Positions 48,396 through 59,514 are shown, numbered from the stretch's first letter. The stretch: 64,000 bases of DNA from Eudorina sp. 2006-703-Eu-15 (GCA_003117195.1 BDSI01000013.1:1502332-1566331); one strand, 5' to 3'. The notes: generated from the sequence alone by a model not told the origin. A program made the numbers and translations.

Positions 48396-48950
48396 TCCCG
48401 GGCGTTCCACCCGGGGGCACAGGGGGGGGGAGGGAGGGACCCGGGCGTTCCACCCGGGGGCACAAGGGAGGGAGGGACCCGGGCGTTCCACCCGGGGGCA
48501 CAAGGGAGGGAGGGAGGGACCCGGGCGTTCCACCCGGGGGCACAGGGAGGGAGGGAGGGACCCGGGCGTTCCACCCGGGGGCACAAGGGAGGGAGGGAGG
48601 GACCCGGGCGTTCCACCCGGGGGCACAAGGGAGGGAGGGAGGGACCCGGGCGTTCCACCCGGGGGCACAAGGGAGGGAGGGAGGGACCCGGGCGTTCCAC
48701 CCGGGGGCACAAGGGAGGGAGGGAGGGACCCGGGCGTTCCACCCGGGGCACAGGGGGGGGAGGGAGGGACCGGGCGTTCCACCCGGGGGCACAAGGGAGG
48801 GAGGGACCCGGGCGTTCCAGCCGGGGCACAAAGGGGGGGGAGGGAGGGACCCGGGCATTCCAACCGGGGGGAGGGGGCACAGGGGGGGCGGGGAGGGGGG
48901 GGGGCAAGGCGAGAGGGAGACAACAAGGAGGCAAGGAGGAAACAGGGATA
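48396..48950. repeat. GC-rich minisatellite, about 43-bp unit, roughly 11 copies
   Basis: Each unit combines the near-palindrome CCCGGGCGTTCCACCCGGGG with a purine block of GGGAGGGA units. Copies vary mostly in the number of GGGA repeats and in CACAAGG versus CACAGGG. All minus-strand frames are open and Pro/Gly-rich, which is a by-product of the repeat and not evidence of a protein. It occupies the place of the reverse transcriptase in the DIRS element. Confidence 0.9.
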
Positions 48951-49025
48951 CGAGGGGGCACCCGGGCGCCTAAGTCCTAGCTGCAACACTTATCCCTTCT
49001 CGCTCCCCCAGTGCGGCCCTGTCTC

Positions 49026-49514
49026 TCACCTTGTGCCGCGCCTGCGGAGGTCCCGGCGGCCGTTGCGGCGCCGTCCTCGGCGACGTTGAGCGCCTCCACC
49101 GCGGCTGCGGCGTGCTGAACCCGACCGCGAAGCGAGGGTTGCGACTTGGCGGATTCGGTCGTCGCGCGCTTCAGAGAGGGCCTGGACGTCCTCAATGTCT
49201 GGAAAGCGCTGCACGATGGCCTGCAGGTGTTCCTGATGCTGCTCCATCAGTCCCTGCATCTGGCGATCGTAACCTTCCTGATTGCGACCGTTTCGGGGGC
49301 GAAAGCCCAAGGCCGTCTGCTCCTGGGAGTATCGCTGGTTTTCGCAGCAAGCAGGGCCGCTCGCTACCAGCCTCCTCAAAAGGGAGAGCCACCGGCTGGA
49401 TGCGGGTCCCGTCCCATGGGACCCTTTCGAAATGCCGGGTAGTCGGTCAGCATGAAGTGGCCAGGGCGCGGAAACGAAATCTCCACATATGTCATGCATG
49501 CTGTCAGGTGTCAT
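49026..49514 (-). pseudogene. Possible gag-like coiled-coil segment of the DIRS element
   Basis: The minus frame has a helical charged stretch (YDRQMQGLMEQHQEHLQAIV, then RFPDIEDVQALSEARDDRIR) and a very basic tail of RRR/GRR runs. Its position upstream of the missing reverse transcriptase fits the ORF1 of DIRS elements. There is no sequence motif that proves it. Confidence 0.35.
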
Positions 49515-49559
49515 ATAGATATAAATGTACCTAAGTGAGCGTCATTTGTGAGCGGAGAC

Positions 49560-50500
49560 GCTTGTCAAAAGCTGCGCTCAACCCGCTCTGTGAAGGCTGC
49601 GCCCCGCGGCGGACCATACAAATGTCAAAGTTCGAGGTTGCTTAAATAGAGGTCGCATCGAGGATGTCGCCCTCGGCCTTTTAAGGTCCAAGGAGCCCTG
49701 GGTGCCTGCCATAATTCGAAGCCTCAGCACCAACCAACTGTCGTCAAAATGCAAAGGCTCAGTTGCAGTCCTGAAACAAGCGAGAAAGCTGCCAAGAGGA
49801 GCCCCGACCAAGCTGTCTACTTAACAAAGCGCGACGTGCGACTAAACCCGGACGCAGCAACACCAACAGAGTAAAGAGGAGACGCGAACAAGTCTTGTTG
49901 CAACGAAGCGCAAGAACAACGAAACGCCACCAGGCAACGCCTTGGCGGCGTACGACGGATCGTACACAGTGGGCCCCCGGCACTCCAGCCTTTCGCGCCC
50001 CAAAACAAATTTTGACACGTTAGGAGTCTCAAAATTATGCATTTTGGCCAACCGCTTGTAGGCAATGAACTATGAAGCTGATGCATACAGACGCAGATGA
50101 TAACACACTCGGCGATATCTCTTCATATGGCTGTCCTCCTGCCGGACGCGCTTTGCGTTACGACATGCGTCCGGCACTGCAGCTAACCTGCTAGCCGGAG
50201 CTAGGAGGCCACCCAGGGACCCAACGAATCTGGTCCCCGTGTCCTAATTTGGAAGCACCACGCACCAGCAGCCCGTGTACAGCCATGGATCCTAAAAGGG
50301 TTACAGAGTACCCGGCTCATACCCAAAAGACTTCAGGGCCCAAGTCCTCCAGCGCGTCGTTGGCCGCTGGTTGTGAAAAGCCGGCACGCATTCGTGTACA
50401 TCCATTCGCCAGCCCGAGTTCACATCAAAGCCAGCGAGAGGCACACAGTTTCATTGCTACCGCGCAACAACTGTTACTCCGACTCAACGACGATCCCATG
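49560..50500. other. Interval without recognisable genes
   Basis: Short frames only. A 9-bp inverted repeat (GCCGGACGC / GCGTCCGGC) lies at about 50141-50178. Nothing else stands out. Confidence 0.4.
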
Positions 50501-50511
50501 ACATCGCTTCC

Positions 50512-50700
50512 TTGATACCGCCAAAATGGGGGAACCCTTCAACCGCGCGGATGTTACTGTACGCAGGGCACTCCGTAAGGACACGCTTCTCGTCCGTTCA
50601 TGGCTCATCCAGAACACAGCAGGGGCATTTTCGCTTAGTCCTGGGGAGATGAACTCTGCCCACTCGTAATCTGTTGGCCACAACCTCCCATAAGCACCAA
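50512..50700 (-). pseudogene. Remnant of a LINE C-terminal zinc-finger region
   Basis: Minus-strand translation reads NRLRVGRVHLPRTKRKCPCC, then VLDEP, a stop, and TDEKRVLTECPAYSNIR. A basic stretch, CPxC, an acidic DE block and C-P-x-Y-x-x-x-R is the usual end of L1-type retroelement reverse transcriptase ORFs. Two stops interrupt it and no reverse transcriptase precedes it. Confidence 0.45.
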
Positions 50701-50849
50701 AACTGCAAACCGAACACGGGATGAAATGCTAACATGCGGTGGCCACATCTCAGCATAACCCCCGCCAGGCAGAATGCTCCGACGGTGGCTACTTCCATGG
50801 ATGTCTGGAGCCCACTGTAAGTGGGAACACCCCCGGCAACGACGGCTGC

Positions 50850-51874
50850 TTACTTTTCCCATCCCATCGTTGGAACAAGAAGCCGTTTGTGGGCCTGCTT
50901 GAAAATGACAGCCCGCCACAAGTCTGACGAGCAGACACCGATGAAAATGTCGGGGTCCTCCGTTGGGATCTCCGTCTCGACTGCTGCTGTCGGCGTAACC
51001 TCGAAGGACAAGGCCAGCCTGTCTGCTACTGAGTCATAATCAGCCTGGAGCACAAACGGCGGCTTCGAGTCGAGTAGGTCGGGAACGTCGAACAGGTGGT
51101 ACGGCATCTCGTCCATGGACGTGTCGATGTCGATGCACACCACACGCTCGGTCTCGGTGTAGTCCACCAGAATCCCCGGCACCAACTCGGCGCTGTGGCT
51201 GATAACGCCGGGTGAAGCTTTTGCAAAATAGATGGAGAGCGTATCCGTGTCGCGGTATGTCCGGTACTGAATGTCAAATCTGCACATATGTCGCGCGTTA
51301 GCAACCGCAGAATGCAAAACTTGAGGCAATCGGGTGCCGAGAAGTCCAATGAAATTGCGTGCTTACATCTCCTTTTTATGTGCCTCCGATTTTGCGTTCA
51401 GCAGACTCGGGCTCCACTCGTGCACCGCTGCCTGCTTCTTGAAGGGTTGGCGTGGCGACACAGAACTGTACAGCAGGAGACAACCTTTAGACATGAAACC
51501 TTCATCCTGCAAGGAAACAAGAACTGCAAACCCACCTGCTTGAGATCAATTCGCTGAAGAACATCCTGGATGCCTGTCCGCCAATATCTGGACGGAGGCG
51601 TCACCAGAATGACAGTAACACGTCTCCAAGGTCTCTGACTTGCGTCAACAGCCACCCGAAGGTTTGCTCGAGGGTTGTCCACGGGTACTTGAAGCTGGAA
51701 GACCACTCGGTATGGTTGCTTAGGGTTGTTGCCGGGCACAATCTGAGATTCCGGATTGTCTACTACTGACTCGATAAACAGTTTAGTCCTGAGCGCGTGA
51801 GGCAACAAGTGAGTTCCCTCGATCCTTGACTTAAATTTCTTGTCAGCCTCTTCAGTCCAAATAAATTTTAGGGA
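50850..51874 (-). CDS. Spliced gene with DUF4258-like and DUF2283-like domains (N-terminus unresolved)
   Basis: Minus exons 51874-51536, 51506-51367 and 51279-50850 join in phase. The first encodes FIWTEEADKKFKSRIEGTHL, HALRTKLFIESVVDNPESQI, PYRVVFQLQV, LRVAVDASQ and VTVILVTPP. The order (start helix, H-x-x-R-like helix, NPE, two strands, V-V-D strand, VTV strand) fits DUF4258, a small RelE-like fold. The last exon has FDIQYRTYRDTDTLSIYFAK, GILVDYTETERVVCIDIDTS and a second, weaker copy (LQADYDSVADRLALSFEV), matching DUF2283. In bacteria these two domains are often adjacent genes of a toxin/antitoxin-like pair; here they lie in one intron-containing gene. Further upstream exons (to about 52262, containing FDNFVILLERA and EGEYVLERYIICHS) may belong to it. 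Function in the alga is unknown. Confidence 0.5.
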
Positions 51875-52478
51875 CTGTTCCATATGAAATGCAGGCAAGA
51901 GATCATTGTTCCACGATGCGCTGAGTCCAGACCATATTCGACGCAGAGGCGCGCAGCTTCCCCTCAGCGTACGACGTACGAGTGCACCCAACAATCATCG
52001 TTGAAGTCGCAGTGGATCCGACAGTTGATTTCTAGAGTGACAAATAATGTAGCGTTCCAAAACATACTCTCCTTCCTGCAAGCGCAAACGTACGGCGGAA
52101 GATGATAATTTCCGGCGCTGTCGCAACGACGTATTCAGCTATTTGTCTTGAACAAGATAAACTTACAGCACGTTCCAGCAGAATAACAAAGTTGTCAAAC
52201 AGCCTCAGCGCTGAGGTGTTCTTGGCTTGCGCCAAACTTCGTCGTACCGTGTCAGTTGACTAAGCCTTAGGTAACTCCATCCCCCTGAACATACCAGTGC
52301 GAATCTGAAGGCTGCCCATCGCCGCGCACACCGTGATCCTCTCAAAGCTGCCTCTCGCTCGCTTTTTCACACACTCACATGCACGTTTCTGTGTCACGAA
52401 ACACACCCCCGGTCAACCCCGTCAATCGCACGTTGCGACGACCAGTACCGTTCAGCTATAACACAAGTCTTTCGATCT

Positions 52479-53876
52479 TCACAGCGACAGGTACTTCATC
52501 GCGTTGTTGACGTCCTTGTCGCCACGGCCCGAGCAGTTGATAACAACGCGCGTCCCGTTCTTGAGCGTGGGCACCAGCTTCTCCAGGTAGGCAATCGCGT
52601 GGCTGGTCTCCAGGGCCGGGATGATCCCTTCCAACCTGCGACAGAGCGGCGGGTCCAGGCGAGATTATCAGGCACGCTCATGACAGCTTGCGCACTTGCG
52701 CATAGTAAGAGAAATGTAGTTCAGGACCCAAGATGCCGAGGAGATCAGCAGGTCATGGTGCCAGCCTTAGGGCAGCGCCAGATACCGGTACAAGCTTGTT
52801 GGTCGAAAGTTTATCGCGTGTATCGTGTGTGCCATTCCGCCATACATGCAGCTATGTGTGGGTACCCGCAGCCGTTTCTGCCCTGTAGCTGGGCCTGATT
52901 CAGAGATGCTGCAAACGCAGCGTGGCTCCTCGTTCCCCTGGAGCCACACTGGATCGTGTCCCCTTCTGCCAACGAAGATAGCGCATACGCTTACACGCGG
53001 TCCCTCAAACGCCGAGTTTGCTCAACTCGAGGAGCCCCAGGCCCACCACGACACCTCGGTCCGCATGAGCGTCCAGGCACCGAGCACCCGAGCTTGAAGA
53101 GCCACGTTGTCGAGTGCTGAAACCCTGACGTGCCGACAACAGTGTTGGGCCCTTAAGCGCGGCGCCAGCAGCACCGCAGTTCTTTTCCGACACCTTGCTG
53201 CCTGCCCCCGCATTCCCGGCATCATCCCTCCCATGGCCCATCGCACCTGCTCAGCAGCTGGAAGCCCTCCAGCGCCTCCGCGTCAGTGACCGCGTAGTAC
53301 TCCGCGCGGCCAATGTCCTTCAGGAACGAGTGCTCGGGGCCAATGCCGGGGTAGTCCAACCTGCGTGACGCGACAAGTTCGAGACAACCCCGTCATGCAA
53401 TAATGTCTAGGCAGTCTGGGCGTGCATAGCGGCCTGCGCAGGTCTACAGCTAATGGCATCGAGGGCATCAGACCGGCAAGAGTCATTTGGGCGGAAGCCA
53501 TTGATTCCACCCGTTGCCACTATCCTCCGCAACGCAACCTGTAGAGGGAAATAGAGCCGCAATCTGGAGCAGAACAGTAAGGGCTTGAGGTACATAGCCC
53601 CCCCCCCCACGGAATCCCCGTATCAGGCGAACGTATTGCCGTGTTGGTTGTATGGCAGTGTCCACTGGCTGCGCTGCCGACTCCCAGGCCCCCCAACATG
53701 CGCCGCACCGCTCACCCGGCGCTGATGGAGTGCGGATCGATGATCTGGCCGTCCTCGTCCTGCAGCAGGTAGCTGTAGCTGCCATGCAGCACTCCGGGGG
53801 AGCCCTTCGTCAGGGTGGCTGCGTGCTTAGTCGTGTTCACACCCTCGCCACCGGCCTCCACACCGATCAGGCGGAT
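52479..53876 (-). pseudogene. TRPB: Tryptophan synthase beta subunit, 3' three exons only
   Basis: The beta subunit condenses indole with serine using pyridoxal phosphate. Minus exons 53876-53716, 53360-53247 and 52635-52479 join in phase and give the last 143 residues: [76 protein letters not shown] and [19 protein letters not shown]. All are standard TrpB blocks. Splice sites are intact. Upstream of the first exon, where the PLP-lysine and GGGSN exons should be, there is instead a 1.5-kb unrelated ORF ending 23 bases before the exon, and after that only duplicated ILP1 material. The gene is therefore truncated unless its 5' part lies beyond an unusually long intron. Confidence 0.88.
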
Positions 53877-53899
53877 CTGCAGATGAGGACAAGGACCCA

Positions 53900-55408
53900 T
53901 CAATGGAGAACCTGGTACGCCGCGTGGATCTTGACACCATCGTAGTTGACGGCCTGGCCGCCGGCATCTTCCTCGGGCGCCCACCTCTGCATGTACTCTG
54001 CCAGGTCAAACTCCTGCATCTCTTCCAGGTCGGTGCTGTCGCCATCATCGCGCCAGGGCGGGGTGCGGTCGGCGTGCAGCTGCGGCAGGACGCCGCCGGC
54101 CTCCCTGTACAGGATGGCGAGCAGGGCGAGCGTCGCCAGGTCGGGCTCCTCGAAGAGCGTGTCGATCGCGGTGTGCGCATGCAGGTACCGCTTCAGCTCC
54201 GGGTAGAGCGACTCGCCGCACGGACCTGTGATGCGGCCCCGCTGCTGCATCAGGAGCCTGCCCGTGAGCAGGACCTTTGCGACCCGCCTGCTGTTGCCGC
54301 TGCCGTCGTTTTCGAGCCCCGTCCACGCGCGCGCCTCGTCCTCGGCTCGCCGCAGCTTCTCGGGGCTCGTGCCCGGCAGCAGGATGCCCAGCCCGTGGTC
54401 GAGCTGCTCAAAGTAGCGCGCCATGGACGACCTGCACATCGTCGACGCGTCGAGCACGTTGAAGCCGCGGCGCCACGCGCGCAGCGCGGTCGGCGCCGCG
54501 TGCAGCGCCGCGCCGTCGTACACCAGGCGCGTCGAGTCGACGTCGAAGCCGGCCGCCACGTGCGCGGGCGAGGCGTAGACCAGGTGCCGTATCTCGTAGA
54601 ACACGTCCGCGTCCGGAAAGATGATGCGCGTGGCGTACGAGCTCGGGCGCACGTGCGCCCTGTGCGGGCGCCGGTGCGAGACGAGCGCGCGGATGGTGTC
54701 GGCGCACACCGCGTAGTGCGCGGCGCCCGGCCGCGGCTGCACTCCGCAGCCGTCGCCTCCGTTGGCGACCACAAACAGCTTGATGCACCGGGGCGTCTTG
54801 CCGGCCAGCAATGCCGCCACCGTGGTGCCGGCCACCACCACGCCCGCGCCGCCAGCCGGCGCGCCGCTGTACCATGGCGCGTCCGGCGGCAGCAGCCTGC
54901 GGAGCCTCTGCCTGAGGAGCGGCTGCCCGGCCGCGTCAAAGACCGCGCGGCTGTCGACGGGCTTCAGGGGGCGCACCTCGGCGCACGTGTCGGGCGCGAG
55001 CGTCAGTTCCCCTGCGAGGGCGTCGGCGTTCTGCCACGTGAACTCGGGCAGCGTGGCGCGGGACGCGCTCTGGATGGCGCGCGCCCGCCTGTCGCGGGCA
55101 TAGCCCGCGTCCGCGTCCCACGAGTAGAACGTGAACACGTCCATGCGCTCGTGCACGTCCTGGCAGTGCTGGAAGAACAGGTCGCTGGAGCACCCGCGCA
55201 GCGTGAGCGCGTACAGCGAGTCTGTGATGTACGACGGGTTGGTGATCCGGTCATCGGCATGCTGGTGCTGGTGGTGCGCGCTGCCCCCGCTGTACTTGCT
55301 GACCAGGAAGAACTTGTACACGCCCAGAAAGTCGATCTCGGCGGAGCAGGCCCGCGCGAGGATGCTGAAGCTGAGAAACCCGCCGGCCAGGAAGTTCAGC
55401 ACGTCCAA
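53900..55408 (-). CDS. Intronless ORF resembling a family found in giant viruses and protists
   Basis: The frame is open from about 55486 to the TGA at 53900, with no ATG in its first 90 codons (the first Met is in [11 protein letters not shown]). Recognisable blocks are [20 protein letters not shown] followed by CIKLFVV, then [58 protein letters not shown] and [17 protein letters not shown]. This series (substrate-like gate, LRxYxSxxEVLxGFDIDxC, YDGxxVxxxPRALRAxxxxxNxVD, RLxKYxxRGFxIxxPG) is common in nucleocytoplasmic large-DNA viruses and some protists, where its role is unknown. Very high GC and lack of introns differ from neighbouring host genes. It could be a remnant of an endogenous algal giant virus or a host gene with a missing 5' exon. 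Confidence 0.5.
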   Translation of the reverse strand: MDVLNFLAGGFLSFSILARACSAEIDFLGVYKFFLVSKYSGGSAHHQHQHADDRITNPSYITDSLYALTLRGCSSDLFFQHCQDVHERMDVFTFYSWDADAGYARDRRARAIQSASRATLPEFTWQNADALAGELTLAPDTCAEVRPLKPVDSRAVFDAAGQPLLRQRLRRLLPPDAPWYSGAPAGGAGVVVAGTTVAALLAGKTPRCIKLFVVANGGDGCGVQPRPGAAHYAVCADTIRALVSHRRPHRAHVRPSSYATRIIFPDADVFYEIRHLVYASPAHVAAGFDVDSTRLVYDGAALHAAPTALRAWRRGFNVLDASTMCRSSMARYFEQLDHGLGILLPGTSPEKLRRAEDEARAWTGLENDGSGNSRRVAKVLLTGRLLMQQRGRITGPCGESLYPELKRYLHAHTAIDTLFEEPDLATLALLAILYREAGGVLPQLHADRTPPWRDDGDSTDLEEMQEFDLAEYMQRWAPEEDAGGQAVNYDGVKIHAAYQVLH

Positions 55409-55449
55409 GACCCGCTGACCCTTGACAGCCGTGTCGGGCGGCCGTTTGG

Positions 55450-55621
55450 GGGTTTTGTTGGTAGTGCCGCTCGCGCGCGGCCCCTTTCAGACTGTGTTGC
55501 CTGGCGTCGCGCCGGCGCGCTCGTGTGTCCGCTTCGGGTTTTCCTGGTGGTGCCGCTCGCGCGCGGCCCGTTCAGACCGCGCTGCCTGGCGTCGCGCCAG
55601 CGCGCTCGCGTGCTCGCTTGC
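55450..55621. repeat. Two tandem copies of an 86-bp unit
   Basis: The units share GTGCCGCTCGCGCGCGGCCC and CTGGCGTCGCGCC with a few substitutions. They lie just upstream of the giant-virus-like ORF on its strand, where a promoter could be, but no function can be read from them. Confidence 0.75.
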
Positions 55622-55884
55622 ATTGGCTCGCGTGTGTTTGCTCTCTGCAGTGTAAATGGTCCGTCGTCAGGCCGCTTTTTTGCCCAATCTCGCTCGGCGT
55701 TTTGCCTCCAGTTTGTTACAGCGTAGCAGAAGTCAGCCGATAGAGTACCAAACAAAATACGTAAACATCCGCAACACTGCGGCGCCCCAACCAGACCCGG
55801 CCGGATCAGCAAGGGCGTCGTTGCGTACTTCCTGCCGTAATATGACTATATTGCCCGATCGCGAGCTGTATTTGACCCCCGTAC

Positions 55885-56059
55885 TGCCTCGTGTTCGGCA
55901 ATACAGTGACCGTAATCGGCAATACAGCATTGGGCCAAGTCTGAACACCGCTCTAGCGCGATAAACGCTTGTTTTTAGGGGTGCGTACGTAGAGATAAAT
56001 AATTTAAAAGCTTGCTGTACGAGAACCGCCCGGTTCGATATTGAAGCACCGCCCCATAT
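55885..56059 (+). repeat. Dispersed 185-bp repeat, diverged copy B
   Basis: Shares the GGCAATACAG boxes, TCTAGCGCGAT, AGGGGTGCGTACGTAGAGAT and the CACCGCCCCAT end with copies A and C but has many substitutions. It is directly followed by copy C, making a head-to-tail pair. Confidence 0.8.
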
Positions 56060-56062
56060 GAC

Positions 56063-56248
56063 GATTTTACTGCTCGCGATGGGCAATACAGCCATCGCGA
56101 TCGGCAATACAGCTTGGGTCAAGTCTGAAACACCGGTCTAGCGCGATGACCTCGTGTTTTTTAGGGGTGCGTACGTAGAGATAAACAATCTAAAAGCTTG
56201 CTGTACGCGAACCTGGCGGTTCGATATTGAAGCACCGCCCCATGTGTT
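56063..56248 (+). repeat. Dispersed 185-bp repeat, copy C
   Basis: Nearly identical to copy A at 41942-42126 (a handful of differences, one extra T in a T run). Its last bases, CCCCATGTGTT, join exon 5 of the ILP1 copy and contribute an in-frame ATG. Confidence 0.9.
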
Positions 56249-59200
56249 CCCACAAGCAGGTCCAGCAGAATGCACAGCGCAAGGTGGACAACCTGACCTC
56301 CTCGCTGGCCCGGGTGGAGGGCCTGGAGGCGGAGCTGCGGCAGGCGGGGAACAAGTACCTGTTCATGCAGAAGCTCAAGGCCTACGTGGCGGACCTGTGT
56401 GACTGCCTCCAGGTGCGACACGGCGGAGTGAAGCGCACCACACCGCAGCCAGTACCGTCGCACCGCCCATGCGAACGGGGATGTGGTCGTGGTCGGTCGG
56501 GCGGGCGGGCGGAAACATGAGGAAAGGCACGGAGGCTGTAGGCGCGGGGCGGGGACGACTCCACCTGAGTGGCCGTTTGTAGCCCGGGTGGCCGTGTTGA
56601 GGCATCCTTGTGATGGAGGGGCATTGCCCCACATCCCGCTGACCTACTACCTGTGATCGTTGGCCCCTGTGCGGGGGAGAGAGAGAAAGGGGAGGGAGGG
56701 GGAGGAGGCTCTGTTGATTGACATAAAGGGGGCATCTCTGGGACTCAGCGAAGAGCTTGCCGTAGTCTTAGCTGCCTATCTCGAGGTGGGCTGCCACTTA
56801 CTGCCAGTGTTTGTAATCTGCAGCACCGCACCGCGCCGCGCGTGGAACGTGCGCCGGCGTCTGCCTACGTCCTATGTGGGACTGACCGAGTGCCCCCGCC
56901 ACCACCTCTGTCCCCGTCGCCAACCCCCAGGAGAGGAAGAAGCTGCTGGCTGCGGAGGGCGAGCGGCTGGCTGCAGCACAGTCGGGGGCGATCGTTCAGC
57001 CGCTGGCAGCGGAGGGGGAGTCCGCCGATGAGCAGGTGCAGGTGCGTGTGTATTTGCGTGCGTGTGCTCAGCGGAACATCCGACGAAATCAATCTGAATA
57101 TGAACAGCTAACAAGAGCAAACCTGCATTGTAGTTTACGAGCATTGCGGGTCACGAACTGGGAGGGACGGGCGCGCTAGAAGGCTGGTCGTTGTCGCTCG
57201 GCGGGTAGGCGTCGGTCCCCCTACCGCGTCTTCTTCCCTGTCCAACCGCCCCCTGCCTCGCGGCCGCTCCCCCGCACCTCCCTTTCGCAGTCCTCCTCCC
57301 GCTACGACAGCCGCTACGGGGAGATCATGGAGGCGGGCGGCAACGTGTTCGCGGACACGGATGAGGAGTTCGCGTCCATAGACGTTGTGAAGCGCCGGCT
57401 GGAGGAGTGGAAGGCCAGGTGACCGGGAGGGTGCGGGAAACGGGATATCGCCCGGGTCCCTGGTCCCCTCTGTCCGTGCCGATAGACGCGCAACTGGCAA
57501 ACAGCACCCCACCAATACGTCGTGAGGTGACCCAGTGACCGCGGTGTCTTTGCGTGGGCCGGGTGCGGCCGCCGCAGGTACCCCAAGGACTACACCAACG
57601 CCTACATGCACCTGTCCAACCCCGCCCTCTTCGCGCCGTACGTCCGGCTGGAGCTGCTGCGCTGGGATCCCCTGTACGGCACACCCGAAGGGTCGCCGTA
57701 CAAGGGCTTCGACAGCCTGGACTGGTGAGCGGTTGGTTGCGGAAGCTGCCGCGTCGGCGAGAGGCACCGGCGGCGTCAGTCGGCCGACGTTGCCTTCTCC
57801 CCCCCGATGTGCCTATATGTGTGGATACAGGGCAGGCTGCTACTTTATTACAGTTCTATCTCTTGCTCATGTGCTCAATATCCGCGGACGTGGATCACGA
57901 AGAGCTCCTTGCACAGCACGCGTGTTGGTTCCCATCGCGTTTTCCTATAACACCATTGCAAGATGCGGTGTCTGTTTTCGGGCAGCTTGGTGGTGATGGC
58001 TGCGTGGTGCCTCTTGGGCGGGTGTGTCCCACCACCGCAGGTACGGGCAGCTCTTCGAGTACGGCATGAATGCGCCCGACGGCACCGCCGCCATGTCGAA
58101 CGACGACCCCGACTCGGAGCTGGTGCCGCAGCTGGTGCGCAAGCTGGTGCTGCCGCTGGCGCTGCACTGGATTGAGAGGTGGGGCCGGTGGGGGGCGGCC
58201 GGGGCACTGGAGGGGGGAATCAAGGGTGATGGCTGCTGGGGTACTGGAGGAGTGCTGGGTTTGAAAAGAATTCGAGCCTCGGTTTGGTACCAAACCCAGA
58301 GAGTTCGTTTCTGGGTTTATGGTACACCCATAAACGAACCCGGGCACACCCAGAAGCCTCTCAGAATACTTGGTGCTGGGGTACTGGAGGGGGGTTGCAG
58401 CCAGGGACATGGCAGCGGCTTGGCACTCAGCACATTGTCCCGGGGGTGCTGGAGGTGGCGAGGGTGGAACACGTGTGCGGGGGATGCACGATGCCCAAGG
58501 CTCCAGGGAGGCTGTCTCTGGCAGCCGCTTCAGCTGTGTGTCGCCCAATGTGGACAACAGCTGCATGGCGGCGGTTTTGGACTGGGACGAAACAGCCGAT
58601 GGGGACCTCGCCAAAAGCCCAAGTTGAAGACAGCCGATTACGACCCCGCCAGCACCCCAAACAGGATCTGAAGAGGTGACAGTCGGGTGATGCGGTGTAA
58701 CCGTGGCGGGATGGACCAAGGCTGGTTGATACTACTCGCCTCACCTTCCACCCGGAACTCGCTTTCCACCTCCTGCCCTGCGCCAGTAAGCCCCATGGCA
58801 CCGCCGCCGCGTCGTCCTGCTCGCTTTAAATGACGTGCCGCCGCCGCCGCACCTGCACCGCGTCACACCAGGTGCTGGGACGTGCGCAACGCGGCCCACA
58901 CCCGCGCCGTGGCCGCGCTGTCCTCCGAGCTGCTGGTGTACGTCCCCGCGGAGGAGGAGCGCATGGTGGAGCTGCTGAGCGGGGTGCGCGGCTCGCTGGA
59001 GGCCGCCGTCGAGGGCTGCGCGCTGTCGCCCTGGCCGCCCGCGGTGCTGGCCTGCTCGCCCCTGGCCGCGCGCGTGCTCTTCCGGCGCTTCCGGCTGGCG
59101 CTGCGGCTGCTGCACGCCATCAGCGCCTTCGAGGGCCTCCTGGCGCGGGGCCTCCTGACGGGCCTGGCGCTGGGGCGGCTCGTGAGCGCGCAGCTCATGC

Positions 59201-59514
59201 CGTACCTGCGCGCCGCGGCGGCGGGCGGGGACGCGGCTGCGATGCCGTTCGCCATCTCAACGGTGGAGGCGGTGGCACAGGGTCTGCACCCCGACTGGTT
59301 TGCGGCGGGGCCGTTGTCGGAGGGCGCAGTGTTTCAGGAGCATGTGGTGCTGCTGGGGAGGGCGCTGGAGCAGCAGCAACAGCAGCAGCGGGGGTCTGCG
59401 GATGCGGCCGCGCGCGCGGGGCTGGCGATCCGGCTGGCTTGGGTGATGGCGCGGATCGGGGATTCGGAACGCAGCAACCGCTTAGCGGCGGCGTTCGGAA
59501 TACGCAACCTGTGA
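56242..59514 (+). CDS. N-truncated chimeric ILP1/PAXBP1 paralogue with start codon from a repeat
   Basis: Exons 56242-56412, 56931-57041, 57291-57418, 57578-57724, 58041-58178 and 58872-59514 join in phase and give about 445 codons. The ATG comes from the adjoining 185-bp repeat (MCS, then HKQVQQNAQRKVDNLTSS). Exons 1-4, most of exon 5, and exons 6-7 are missing. Exon 5 ends and exon 8 begins in phase 0, so the internal loss does not break the frame. The GCFC-type C-terminus is intact and almost identical to the full gene; one change seen is Thr to Asn in exon 9 (MEAGGTVF to MEAGGNVF). It could make a shortened, dominant-negative-like protein or be an unexpressed pseudogene. The sequence cannot decide this. 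Confidence 0.6.

Larger units (their letters stand above)
46745..49514 (-). mobile_element. Decayed DIRS/TOC-class retroelement (minus strand)
   Basis: Reading leftwards, the order is a gag-like coiled segment, a minisatellite where the reverse transcriptase should be, RNase H, a PHD-like zinc finger, and a tyrosine recombinase. RT-RNase H followed by a tyrosine recombinase defines the DIRS order, represented in Chlamydomonas by TOC1 and TOC3. At least two frameshifts and the loss of the reverse transcriptase make it inactive. I could not identify its inverted termini. Confidence 0.75.

Noticed and set aside
48396..48950. Proline/glycine-rich ORFs in several frames
   Set aside because: They are produced by the minisatellite unit; all frames are open and the composition is purely repeat-driven.
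52032..52262. HORMA/REV7-like reading of the exons upstream of the DUF4258-like exon
   Set aside because: FDNFVILLERA and VLERYI recall HORMA strands, but the following exons do not continue that fold and the join is not established.
56150..56240. Possible tRNA-like SINE promoter in the 185-bp repeat (GGTTCGATATT resembles a B box)
   Set aside because: The candidate A box is poor and no tRNA fold can be drawn; one box is not enough.
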